Shown one piece after another: positions 54,948 through 64,000 of a stretch of DNA of 64,000 bases; within the stretch, counting starts at the first letter, position 1; each line of letters begins with the position of its first letter. The position numbers and the translations under genes were made by a program. The stretch is from Scolanthus callimorphus (lineage: Eukaryota > Cnidaria > Anthozoa > Actiniaria > Edwardsiidae), in assembly GCA_033964015.1 (NCBI GenBank), contig CM066923.1, positions 22,573,086 to 22,637,085 on the forward strand, read 5' to 3'. The notes beneath the pieces are model-generated. The model had not been told where the DNA came from. It was given only the letters and a program-made list of their open reading frames with translations, and did not search any database.

Positions 54948-56025
54948 GTTTGGTTATGTGATTTTGTATACCAATTATTGAATTATATCAAACCTGCTTG
55001 CAAATATTATTATTATTTGAAGTATAATCGAAGTGTATTAAAATATACAAAAGACCCACGAAGCATATCATAAATTACGAACTATTTATCTATCTGTTCC
55101 AAAACACCAAGAACCCCTGCTCACACCTTCATCTTTGCCCCCCTACTTTGGCCTACAGTGTCTTGTAAGCCACCCCAAATCTGTCCGCCGTTACTTGCCG
55201 TTCATGTTGTAGCATTTTGTCATATAAGTCGTGTTATGAGCGCAAAGTGAGACCATTTGTCAGTCTCTACATAGCTGCACTACCTTCAATATTTTCAATA
55301 TTTAAAGGTGCGTTTATTAGGTGTAATTTCGATACACTTTTTTATAAGAACCTTTTTTATAAGAACCTTTTTTATAAGAACGTTCAGCCTGAAGCTTACC
55401 CAAATTTTAAGAACATGCTAAGAACACGCCCGAGGCTCAGATAGGAGCAAAATATATTTTTTTTCAGTGATGCGTTTAAACTCCAAAATCAAATGTGCTA
55501 ATAGTAATGACCTACAATATTGTAATTTATGATTTGTTGAAAACTCTTTTTAAATGTATCCTGCTATAAGATCTATCATATTTCAGGTTGCGACGTCACT
55601 GAAATTGAAGAACATCCGTAAAAACGGGTCGGGACTAAAAAAAACGTGGCCTAGGCCATGGCCTACCCTATGGCCTACCCTGTATTTTCTTTTTAAAGCT
55701 CTGAAAACAGGTAAACTCAAAATATAATGCCTCCTGACAGGTAATAAACATAAATAAACACATAAACAACCTGTCAATCAAATATTTGTGACGTCATTAC
55801 TAACGCTATCTCCTAAAAATGTTTTTAACTCTGCGAATTTCTAATATACAACCGCCAAATTTTACCAACAAATTATTTCGCACATCGGTTATTGATAGCT
55901 GTCAATTACAATGTGATGACGTCATCGATCACGTGATTTCACAAAACTGCTTATAACTCCGCGGATTTTTAGAGTAAGACCGTCAAACTTTGTCACACCC
56001 CCTCTGGCACATTGCCAACGGGCAC
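54948..56025 (+). other. Remnant of gene 4 intron 2 and satellite
   Basis: To about 55625 the sequence follows intron 2 of genes 1-3, without the TTAA element (the empty site ACTCTTTTTAAATGTATCC is at about 55543). At about 55626 homology stops and a satellite with GTGATGACGTCATCGATCAC follows. No gene is supported. Confidence 0.65.
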
Positions 56026-56170
56026 ATATCAAAGCATATCAAAGCATATCAAAGCATAGAGAACATGGCGGCTGTTGACACGTGCTTGAGTGCTCTCTGC
56101 TAGTTCGCCGGGTTATACCCTTTTGCAGCCATTTATTTTTGTTCTTTTGATGCGGTCTCGCCTATAAATC

Positions 56171-56300
56171 ATGGCGGAAGGTATGAGGGAGGTTCGGGAA
56201 GAGTATGCGGAGGAAGAGAGAGAGGAGAGAGAAGAAATTATTCAGCGATCAGAAATGGGGGCGGTGTATATATTTGTGGTGGACGATCAAACGCGTTTTA
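56171..56300 (+). pseudogene. LINE ORF1, 5' fragment
   Basis: The ATG at 56171 opens an acidic N-terminus (EEYAEEEREEREE). After 43 codons the frame is interrupted at 56300 by an inverted-repeat transposon. Beyond it, from 57122, the same frame continues through the ATG at 57163 into the rest of ORF1. The presumed original start is therefore at 56171. Confidence 0.7.
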
Positions 56301-57113
56301 GCGGAGGGTCTAATTTGCAGGTCGCAGGTTGCAGGTCAGGTGCAGGTTGCAGGTCAGGTGCAGGTTGGATGCAGGTTGAGTCTAAAATGCAGGTCGGGTG
56401 ATTTCTAGTTTTTTTTGGTTTAGAGGAAATTTGTACTCGAGAGAGACAGTATAATTATAATACTCAAAGGAAAAAGTGACCCGAAAAGGCGCGTTCTGTT
56501 TCACACTTTCTTTTGGCGAAGAGATCAAGGTGAGTGCTTTTAATCGTGAATTATTCATGTAAAACTGTATTCCCTTTGTTCCTTCGAGCATTAATCAATG
56601 CCAAGAATGGTTTAGTGACAATAGTGTGGGTAAACAATATTATTTGATTAGCTTTTCGACCCTTGTATTTGCTTTTATAAACGTTTAAACGCCGATTGAG
56701 CTTGTATCAGGGGTCTTTCATCCAACGACTTGATCAGATTTAAGTCTTGTCACTGAATAAAAGAATATAGTTTATACCTTATACTATCACATCACATCAG
56801 TATTAAAATGACCATACCACAGGGCTGACTCTCCCGGTTTTTCCGGGAGACTAAATATTTTTCACCTTGTTTCCTGGGCATTTGTAATTGTTGTATGTTT
56901 ACTGTGTTTATTTTTTTGTATCAGCCGCCTTTTCTGCTCACTTTTTAATTGCGTATTATAAGATGCTGTCTCTCGAGAGAACAAATTTCCTCTAAAATGT
57001 TAAATCTAAAAAACCCGTAAAAATCACCCGACCTGCATTTTAGACTCAACCTGCACCTGACCTGCAACCTGCACCTGACCTGCAACCTGCGACCTGCAAA
57101 TTAGACCCTCCGC
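56301..57113. mobile_element. 813-bp inverted-repeat transposon inside LINE ORF1
   Basis: The 8-bp duplication GCGTTTTA lies at 56293-56300 and 57114-57121. The ends GCGGAGGGTCTAATTTGCAG and complement begin arms of about 150 bp. The arms carry many GCAGGT/ACCTGC subterminal repeats and a TTTAGAGGAAATTTGT block. The left arm has 11 extra bases. No transposase frame fits inside. An 8-bp duplication points to hAT, though hAT arms are normally short. Confidence 0.85.
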
Positions 57114-57121
57114 GCGTTTTA

Positions 57122-59150
57122 GTCTTTGGATCCAAGCATTCCGGATCAGGTACTACCTCGATATGGACAAGCAAGAAGCTTATCGTGTTGAATGGGAAGA
57201 AAAAAGGAAAGCCGCGGACGGTGATGTGTCCGAGATAATTATAAGAGTTGAGTTAGTAGATAGTGACGGCAATAAGAGTCGGTTGTTTGTGATAACTGCA
57301 TACCTTACGAAGAACAAGGTTATGATCCAAGGTAACAAGCGCGATCTTTGGAGGAATACTGAATTCCCTAAACTCAATAAGTTTGTCAATAAGTTGTGTA
57401 CATCAGATATATCTAAAGCCGGTGAGATTTATGCCACGGTCTTTGAGAAAGACTGTGGTGATCTCCATTTGGATAGCTTGAATCTTGACCCGAAGGACTA
57501 TGTAACCTTTGCCGGCGCAAAATCTCAGTCAGAAACATCGGAATCATGTTCAGAAGAAGATGTAGAGGACGAGGTTCTACTGACGGAGAAAACTCCTCTG
57601 CATTCACGAAGAAAAAAGCACAGTGTTAGGAGAAAGGGACGTAAGACACAGAAAGTTGTTTCCTCTCCAGCGAGGGCCAAGACTTTGATTTCCGGTCCTA
57701 AAAACATAGTAAATTTATCTGATCGGCTAACAAAGCTTGAGAATATTGTGGCCCAGTTTGATCATTCCACAGGAGACATTGATTGCCATTTTGATATGAT
57801 TCGTAACGAAGTTCACTCTCTGAACAAAGAGCTTGGTCAAGATATCACAATGAATTTAAAGAAAGAGATGGTTTTAATCAAACAGATGCAGGATTCGTTT
57901 GAGCTACAAGTCGAGAAAGGCTTAAGAGTGCTATGGCTGAGGTCGGTAAGATGCGTGGGCGGTTGGGATCTTTGCTAGAAGAAAAAGTTAACCTGCAGAA
58001 ACGTGTGCGAAATTTAGAGGATGAAAATGCCAAGTTGTCTGCAGATCTCGTCTTACTAATGACTCAAAAAGATACCGAGGTAGTTGATCATGATCAGAAT
58101 ATCGAAATGGTGAATCGTCAAGCGGACGTGGCTGTAATCCCGGAGACTCCACGTGAGAGTATTAATCAAGAACAGGAAGTCGAAGTTGAAGCGGTGACAG
58201 GGATTCGTGAAGTTGAAGAGCCTCAAAATTTGTCACAGGGTCAGGAGATCAATAGCTCACAAGAAACCCATACATATGATTATGTCTTCCTGTCCGACTC
58301 AAATCGTCGTTTCATAAAACTTAATGTATTGGTACCAAACGAGGAAGCCAAGATGATTAACTGTGGAAGTGTCAATCAGGCTCTACACGTTCTATCTAAT
58401 CCTCTGTTCTCGGTCAGGAAAGGAATTATAATAAACACAGGAGTTAATGATGTTGAAGCTCTTTCTGTTCAGGAAATAGTTGACAAGCATGTTCAAATGG
58501 TATCTACTGCGAAAGAGTCTTTTCCTGGCAAAAAGATCATGGTTTCAAGTATTACCCCTCGACGTGATGACAAGGACTCTGCCGTGATTTTAGCTAACAA
58601 TCGTATCCACGAGAGGATTAAAAACTTCAGCGATGTGATCCATATTGATAACAGTAACCTGAGAGATAGGCTTCTATATTATGATGTGAAACATCTCAAT
58701 CGTAGCAAAGGGGTTCCAGCCTTGGCGCGTAATATTAAAAATGGAATCAGACAATCTCTTGGTCTATCTATACGACGGCCGCTTTTGAAGTCGCCGAGTG
58801 TGACCCAACCAGTGTCTACGCGTCCTACTACACGTGCTACACCAACGAAGGAGAACTCCTCAGGTGAAAGTTATGGAAATATCTCTCTTCAGCTGCAAGA
58901 ACTTTCTAATATGTTTAAACAGGTAGCTAATCAGTTTCTGTTGCCACGCTCACCTTCCGGTGCGAATCAGCAGTTCGCTTTTCATTCTCTTCCAGGCCAA
59001 GTTCCACCGGCCCAGTCGGCCCCACCTTCGGTCCCCATTTCGGTTCCCCCTCCGGTCCCCCCTTTTCCACTTCCTCCACCGGGTTATTTCTGTGTTCCTA
59101 CTGTTGGACCCCCTCAAAGGGTAGGGAGCATGGGCTTTCGTCAGGCTTAA
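57122..59150 (+). pseudogene. LINE ORF1, main part, with frameshift
   Basis: Frame 1 (57122-57978) contains a basic/acidic region with KVMIQGNKRDLWRNTEFP, a pattern seen in other invertebrate LINE ORF1 proteins. A basic cluster and the start of a coiled coil (LTKLENIVAQF) follow. A second frame (ATG 57933 to 59150) continues the coiled coil (LEEKVNLQKRVRNLEDEN). It then has an SGNH-esterase-like domain (FLSDSNRRF, INTGVND, VSSITPR, DVKHLN) and a Pro-rich end. The switch must occur between 57903 and 57978, a one-base change of frame. A single indel is most likely; programmed -1 shifting is possible but no canonical slippery heptamer is apparent. Confidence 0.75.
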
Positions 59151-59266
59151 GTTACTATTAACATTCGTTTATTATAGGAAACTCTTTTCTTTTAATTTGT
59201 TATTCTCTTCTTTTCTCTTTTTCTTTCTTTTCATTTATCTTATTTTCTTCTCTTTTTTTTCTTCTA
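59151..59266 (+). promoter_or_regulatory. Pyrimidine-rich spacer between LINE ORF1 and ORF2
   Basis: This 116-nt spacer is almost all T and C from 59185 to 59264, directly before the ORF2 start codon. Such a tract could help internal initiation of ORF2 translation; this is inference. Confidence 0.4.
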
Positions 59267-62200
59267 ATGGCTGTATTGGGTTATCCGTTTTTCGGTTGTG
59301 ATATGTTACCTTCAGGAGTTTTGCGTTTTTGTTGTTGGAATATAGAAGGTGTTTCGTCAAAAATGGTAGATGCAGATTTGACAAGTAAACTTTCGAAGTT
59401 TGACTTCATTACTTTAACCGAGACGTGGTTGAGCAATGATGATAAAGACGTGAATTTGGATGGTTTTTATTGTTTTTCAAAATGTCGTATGATGCCAAAA
59501 AATGCTCGTCGCAATTCGGGCGGAATTTCCGTTTTAGTTAAGTCATCCTTGCGAAAAGGTGTTAAATTTCTAGATAAGGAGAGCTGTGAGGATTTTGTCT
59601 GGTGTAAGCTTGATAGGCATTTCTTTGGTATGCAGCAAGATATCTTTGTCTGTAGTGCTTATATTCCCCCACAAAATTCGACACGAGAAAAAAGGCTTTC
59701 CAAGGATCATTTTGAAAACCTTCATAATAGTATTAATAGCTTTGCTAGGAAAGGAGAAATTATCTTGTGCGGCGATTTTAATGCGCGTATGGGGTCTTTG
59801 ACAGAGATTGTTGATGATGACGGTTTCAATTTTTCTCAGCTCATTTCCGTTACTAATCCCGTGAAACCTCGACTGTCGAGAGATTCACAAGTCAATGTAT
59901 ATGGGAAGTCACTTGTAGATTTATGTGTTGAAAGTGATTTGGTGGTTCTCAACGGTAGGGTAAAAGGAGATTGCCTGGGACAATTTACCTGCTATACATA
60001 CAACGGTGCTAGTGTAGTTGATTATGTTATTGTTTCGAATCGCCTTTTTCCAAGTATAAAATACTTTACCGTCTCGTCCTTAATGGAGTTCAGTCATCAT
60101 TGTTTTTTATCTTTTGTAATGCAAGCGAATGTATCGACATCCTCTCAGTGTGGAATGGAATTGAGTCCTCTACCGTCGTGTTTTCAGTGGAATGATGAAG
60201 CAAAACAGGGTTTTGCTGATGCGATTAGTTCACAAGAGGTTAATTCTGAATTGGTTACCTTGTTTTCTGACCAAGATAATATCAAAGATGTAGATCATTT
60301 TGTTTCTAAATTCACAGAAATAATTTTGAATGCCTCTGGTAAAGTCCTTTCGAAGCGAAAGATGCCTACAATATCTAAGTCAAGGCGTAAGTTGCCCCAA
60401 AAACAGAAGTGGTTTACAGGCGATTGCTATAAAATGAAAAAAGAACTGCGGAGCCTTGGAAAACTTCTAACTCAGTTTCCCACTGATCCTTATCTTCGAC
60501 ATCGCTTCTTTCTGTTAAAGAAGTCTTACAAAAAGTTAATTAAGCGTTCGAAACTCGAGTTTCGTAATTCACTGCTTGAGCAAATAAGTTCTTTTCATGG
60601 AAATAACCCTTCTGCTTTTTGGAAATTAGTAAATCGCATAAAATCCTCTAAGACTCAGAGCTCTATAGATGACGTCTCTCCAGTTGAATGGTTTGAGTAT
60701 TTTAGAGGTTTGAATAAATTAAATTTTTTGGAGGATGACGCTGGAGTTGAAGCACAGATTGTCAAAAATTTCACTTTGTGGACGGCGAGTGTTGATTCGC
60801 TAGACCATACTATAGTGACTATAACGGTTGAGGAGGTGTGTGATATGGCAAAAAAGCTAAAGAGCCAGAAAGCCAGTGCTTTAGATGGCATTAGTAACGA
60901 GATTATAAAGCAATCTGTTTCGTTTTTAGCCCCGTTTTATGCGAAGTTATTCAATATTATCTTTGAACGTGCCACTTTTCCGGCCTCTTGGTCTGGCGGT
61001 TTTATCGTACCTTTGCATAAGTCGGGGAGCAGAGTTGACCCTGGGAACTATAGAGGTATTTCTATTACCAGTTGTTTAGGCAAATTTTTTACGCTTATTC
61101 TTAATGAACGTTTCACCTTTTTCTTGAGTTCGAATGCGATAATGAATCCTTTTCAGATAGGATTCAAGAAACACTGCCGAACATCTGATCATATTTTGGT
61201 CCTCAAAACAATCCTTGATTATTATAGGTCAAAGCGTTCCCCTGTTTATGCTTGTTTTATAGACTTCAGAAAAGCATATGATAGTGTGTGGAGGGAAGGT
61301 CTGTTTTTTAAGTTAATCAACTCCGGATGCAGTCGCAAGTTTGTACGGTTGTTACTTTCAATGTACTCTGATGTTCAGTCTGCTGTGAGGACCCGTCGTG
61401 GTTTAACTCCTTTCTTTCGGTCTGAAATTGGTGTAAAGCAAGGGTGCAATCTTAGCCCGTCTTTATTCAATCTTTTTATAAATGATATCCCCGAGCTGTT
61501 TACTGCGCGAGAATGCGGCTCAGTTCAACTGAGCGATACAAGACTCAGTTGTCTACTTTATGCTGATGATCTGGTTCTCCTTTCAGATTCATCTTCTGGT
61601 TTACAGGAAAATCTGAAACAGTTAGAGGCTTATACTATAAAATGGAAGTTGCAGGTGAATTTAAAGAAATCAAAGATCTTAGTTTTCACTTTCGGTGCCA
61701 GGCGTTTAAAGTTCTCTACCTGTAAGTGGTTTTTTCGAGGTGATGAGCTTGAACAAGTCGACCATTACACCTATTTAGGGATTGTCTTCCATTTTTCTGG
61801 CGGTTTCAAAGTAACCCAGAAGTCTCTATATAATAAAGCCTTAAGGGCTTATCATGGTATTTTGAAATGTTTCTCTTCTGTTGACAATGTCCCAGTAAAG
61901 GTTCTCCTGAAGCTCTTTTCTTCCCTTGTGGTACCGGTGGTACTATATGGTTGTGAAGTCTGGGGTGGTGAAGTTCTTGGGAAAATCAAGGATTTCGATT
62001 CTTTTAGAAGTAAATTTTTTACAGTTATGACTCTGATGGAAAAGTTGCATTTAAAATTCTGCAAGCGTGTCTTGGGTGTCCATTCAAAATCTTCAAATAT
62101 AGCAGTTTACGGAGAGTTAGGCCGCGCCCCACTTATTACCCAAATGGTTCCCTTGGTAATCAAGTACTGGTTACGTTTGAAACATCCCTTTTATCTTGAT

Positions 62201-62857
62201 TCTCTAGTTGGAAAAGCTGCTTCATTGAATATAAGTAACAACTACAAGCCCGTAATTTTTGTAAATTATGCTCTCAAACTTTGTGGTTTACGGAATGCTT
62301 CTGAGATAACGGTTGATTATAAGGATTTAGGCAATTTTGCAAGGAATATTAAGATGAAACTCACAAAACTTTGGTCAATATATTGGAAATCTAAATTATA
62401 CAGCAGTTCCTCCGATGATCCACAAAGCCAAGGAAAGTTGAGAACCTATAGAATAGTCAAACCTACATTTTCTTACGAAAAATATTTAGATCTAATACCC
62501 AATCTTAATGACCGACAGGCTGTAACACGGCTGCGTATTTCCGCCCACAGACTTCCGGTGGAACGAGGCCGATATAGCAATATTGCATATACTGATAGAT
62601 TGTGTAATATTTGTGACAACTCATGCATTGGTGATGAATTTCATTACATAATGGAATGTGATCACAGTATGTTCAGTCGTTTAAGATTTGATTTCCTAAC
62701 AAGCCTGTACCGAATTAACAGAGCCTTTAGATATTTTGATAAAAGGTCATTATTTCTCTATATTTTAGCAATGAAAGATGATTTGGCCCTTAAATTGTCT
62801 GCAAGATATTTTAGTGAATTGCTTAACAAAGTCAACTTGTTGGACGTCTCTGAATAA
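59267..62857 (+). CDS. LINE ORF2: APE-type endonuclease and reverse transcriptase
   Basis: This uninterrupted frame of 1196 codons encodes the enzyme that nicks target DNA and copies the element's RNA. Endonuclease motifs are WNIEG (W24), TETW (E52), GDFNA (170-173) and VDY (D252). The last motif reads SHH (276-278) where SDH is usual. Reverse transcriptase motifs are FIDFRKAYDSV (D666), GVKQGCNLSPSLF (from 722) and YADD (765-768), followed by LGIVF. The C-terminus has LGVHSKSSNIAVYGELGR and a zinc-knuckle-like CNIC...GDEFHYIMEC near 1113-1132, as in related invertebrate LINEs. It is intact, unlike ORF1, so it could still act in trans on other RNAs. The start ATG follows the pyrimidine-rich spacer. 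Confidence 0.9.
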   Translation: MAVLGYPFFGCDMLPSGVLRFCCWNIEGVSSKMVDADLTSKLSKFDFITLTETWLSNDDKDVNLDGFYCFSKCRMMPKNARRNSGGISVLVKSSLRKGVKFLDKESCEDFVWCKLDRHFFGMQQDIFVCSAYIPPQNSTREKRLSKDHFENLHNSINSFARKGEIILCGDFNARMGSLTEIVDDDGFNFSQLISVTNPVKPRLSRDSQVNVYGKSLVDLCVESDLVVLNGRVKGDCLGQFTCYTYNGASVVDYVIVSNRLFPSIKYFTVSSLMEFSHHCFLSFVMQANVSTSSQCGMELSPLPSCFQWNDEAKQGFADAISSQEVNSELVTLFSDQDNIKDVDHFVSKFTEIILNASGKVLSKRKMPTISKSRRKLPQKQKWFTGDCYKMKKELRSLGKLLTQFPTDPYLRHRFFLLKKSYKKLIKRSKLEFRNSLLEQISSFHGNNPSAFWKLVNRIKSSKTQSSIDDVSPVEWFEYFRGLNKLNFLEDDAGVEAQIVKNFTLWTASVDSLDHTIVTITVEEVCDMAKKLKSQKASALDGISNEIIKQSVSFLAPFYAKLFNIIFERATFPASWSGGFIVPLHKSGSRVDPGNYRGISITSCLGKFFTLILNERFTFFLSSNAIMNPFQIGFKKHCRTSDHILVLKTILDYYRSKRSPVYACFIDFRKAYDSVWREGLFFKLINSGCSRKFVRLLLSMYSDVQSAVRTRRGLTPFFRSEIGVKQGCNLSPSLFNLFINDIPELFTARECGSVQLSDTRLSCLLYADDLVLLSDSSSGLQENLKQLEAYTIKWKLQVNLKKSKILVFTFGARRLKFSTCKWFFRGDELEQVDHYTYLGIVFHFSGGFKVTQKSLYNKALRAYHGILKCFSSVDNVPVKVLLKLFSSLVVPVVLYGCEVWGGEVLGKIKDFDSFRSKFFTVMTLMEKLHLKFCKRVLGVHSKSSNIAVYGELGRAPLITQMVPLVIKYWLRLKHPFYLDSLVGKAASLNISNNYKPVIFVNYALKLCGLRNASEITVDYKDLGNFARNIKMKLTKLWSIYWKSKLYSSSSDDPQSQGKLRTYRIVKPTFSYEKYLDLIPNLNDRQAVTRLRISAHRLPVERGRYSNIAYTDRLCNICDNSCIGDEFHYIMECDHSMFSRLRFDFLTSLYRINRAFRYFDKRSLFLYILAMKDDLALKLSARYFSELLNKVNLLDVSE

Positions 62858-62948
62858 GTTTTATTATTATTATTGTAAATTATTAACATGTATGATTAAC
62901 CGATGTATCTAGTTATTGGATATAAGGTCAATAAATAGTATTATTATT
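62858..62948 (+). other. LINE 3' end and (TATTAT)n tail
   Basis: A short 3' leader includes AATAAATAG and ends in TATTATTATTAT. Simple-repeat tails are typical of the CR1/L2 group in place of poly(A). Confidence 0.7.
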
Positions 62949-63660
62949 ATATCAATCAAAATGTGATGACGTCATCGATCACGTGATTTCAGAAAACTGC
63001 TTATAGATCTGCGCAGAATAAGGCCATCAAACTTTGTCAACATCCTCTCTGGCACATTGCCAATTGGTACATATCAATGAAAATGTGATGACGTCAACAT
63101 CCTCTCTGGCACATTGCCAATTGGTACATATCAATGAAAATGTGATGACGTCATAGATCACATGATTTCACAAAACTACTTAGAACTTCGCCAATTTTCA
63201 AAAGACTTCAGCAAAACTTTGTCAATTCTCATCTCGAGCACTGACAATTGACACCTATTAATCAAAACTAAAATAGAGTCGTCATTGGTGACATGGTTTC
63301 ACAGCACTCCAATTTTCATGGATTTGTATAATACCTTTGGCATGCTCTATGAATTCACAGAGTTACAAGCAGTTTTGTTAATTCACGTCATCGATGACGC
63401 CATCACAAATTGACCCTTGTCATTTGACAATAGTCCAAAGGGATTCATATGTTGACAAAGTTTGATGGCCTTTTTCTAAAAATTCGCGGAGTTATGAGCG
63501 GTTTTATGAAATGACGTGATCGATGACATCACCACATTTTGATTGATATGTGCCAATCTGCAATATGCCAGAGGGGATGTTGACAAAGTTCGACGGTCTT
63601 ACTCTATAAATTCGCGGAGTTATAAACAGTTTTATGAAATCATGTGATCGATGACTAGGC
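62949..63660. repeat. Inverted CRE-containing satellite
   Basis: Forward units (AATGTGATGACGTCATCGATC, CTCTGGCACATTGCCAATTG) run to about 63300. From about 63380 the same units appear in the opposite strand (GACGTGATCGATGAC, TGCCAGAGGGGATGTTGAC). One forward unit is partly duplicated at 63050-63130. It is the same satellite as at 55910-56032 on the far side of the LINE. Confidence 0.8.
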
Positions 63661-63785
63661 TTTTACACAAGTTGCTCGGATTTTTGTCAAAAGTTGCTCC
63701 AAAAATCTTCAAAAGTTGCTCATTTTTTTCAAAAAGTTGCTCAAAAGTTGCTCTTTTGAGAAAAAGTTGCTCAAAATTTGCTCAT
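63661..63785 (+). repeat. AAAAGTTGCTC short tandem repeat
   Basis: AAAAGTTGCTC and close variants recur about eight times. No gene is supported to the window end; a CAAAATGGCGGCC complement block lies near 63910. Confidence 0.7.
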
Positions 63786-64000
63786 TTCGTAAGTCTTAAG
63801 AATTAGTTTTACGTCTTATTATAAGTATAAACTGTTGTATAAACTGTACATACAGTACAAATAATCTGTAACATCTGATTTTAAATACATTGATATAACA
63901 AACGTTGGCCGCCATTTTGAAAACGCATGGCTACCGCTGACCGATAAAAAAAATCACACAGGTATCCCAAAAATCATTTACAGGTGTCTATATAAAGTGT

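Larger units (their letters stand above)
56033..62948 (+). mobile_element. CR1/L2-type LINE, full length but damaged in ORF1
   Basis: The element lies within a satellite. ATATCAA occurs at 56026-56032 and again at 62949-62955, a candidate target duplication. Order: 5' leader, ORF1 from 56171, ORF2 59267-62857, a short 3' leader and a (TATTAT)n tail. Without the inserted 813-bp element and its duplication it measures about 6.1 kb. ORF1 with a coiled coil and an SGNH esterase domain, a two-ORF layout and a microsatellite tail fit the CR1/L2 group. The clade call is from motif recognition, not a tree. Confidence 0.8.

Overview
This 64 kb window is metazoan nuclear DNA, most probably from an anthozoan cnidarian (coral or anemone). 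The evidence is spliced genes with GT-AG introns, a tandem array of short-chain-collagen (C4-like) secreted proteins of the kind known from cnidarians and sponges, a full-length CR1/L2-type LINE whose ORF1 carries an esterase domain, and very dense small inverted-repeat transposons. The clade assignment is inference; nothing in the window fixes the species.

All supported host genes lie on the plus strand. Four paralogous collagen-like genes start at 1800, 17140, 36117 and 47662. Genes 1-3 each have four exons. Exon 1 encodes a signal peptide and the start of a coiled coil. Exon 2 (65 nt) finishes the coiled coil. Exon 3 (288 nt) carries 25 uninterrupted Gly-X-Y triplets. Exon 4 encodes a cysteine-rich C-terminal domain. 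Splice phases (2, 1, 1) are identical in every copy. Gene 4 has only exons 1 and 2; before exon 3 its intron runs into foreign sequence, a CRE-palindrome satellite and the LINE, so it is either truncated or continues beyond the window. Between genes 2 and 3 lies a four-exon class II aldolase/adducin-family gene (26953-33864) with a presequence-like N-terminus.

The array looks like a duplicated two-gene cassette (genes 1+2, genes 3+4) with the aldolase gene between the cassettes. Gene 3 is mosaic: about 35.7-40.75 kb resembles gene 2, while its far upstream part, exon 4 and 2.8 kb of 3' flank resemble gene 1. Comparing paralogous introns gives empty sites for many transposons, which fixes their ends and target duplications: TTA Harbinger-type, TTAA piggyBac-type, TAC, TATA and hAT-like.

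Region by region: 0-1.1 kb holds repeat modules; 1.8-11.8 kb gene 1; 11.8-14.6 kb a 128-bp minisatellite of CRE palindromes; 15.8-21.8 kb gene 2; 22-26.9 kb repeat-rich intergenic DNA; 26.9-33.9 kb the aldolase gene; 35.4-41.3 kb gene 3; 41.3-44.2 kb a second copy of the CRE minisatellite region; 45.9-55.6 kb the gene 4 remnant. Gene 4 intron 1 is split by a 6-kb insertion (48247-54244) with the A1...B1-A2...B2 split direct repeats of tyrosine-recombinase retrotransposons. From 56.0 to 62.95 kb there is a LINE with intact ORF2; its ORF1 is broken by an 813-bp inverted-repeat transposon and by a frameshift. The last kilobase is inverted satellite.

The most unusual observations are the non-autonomous split-direct-repeat element carrying a minisatellite, the transposon-in-LINE insertion whose removal restores the reading frame, a 54-bp inverted-repeat insertion with a perfect 8-bp target duplication, and the palindromic CRE arrays next to two collagen genes.
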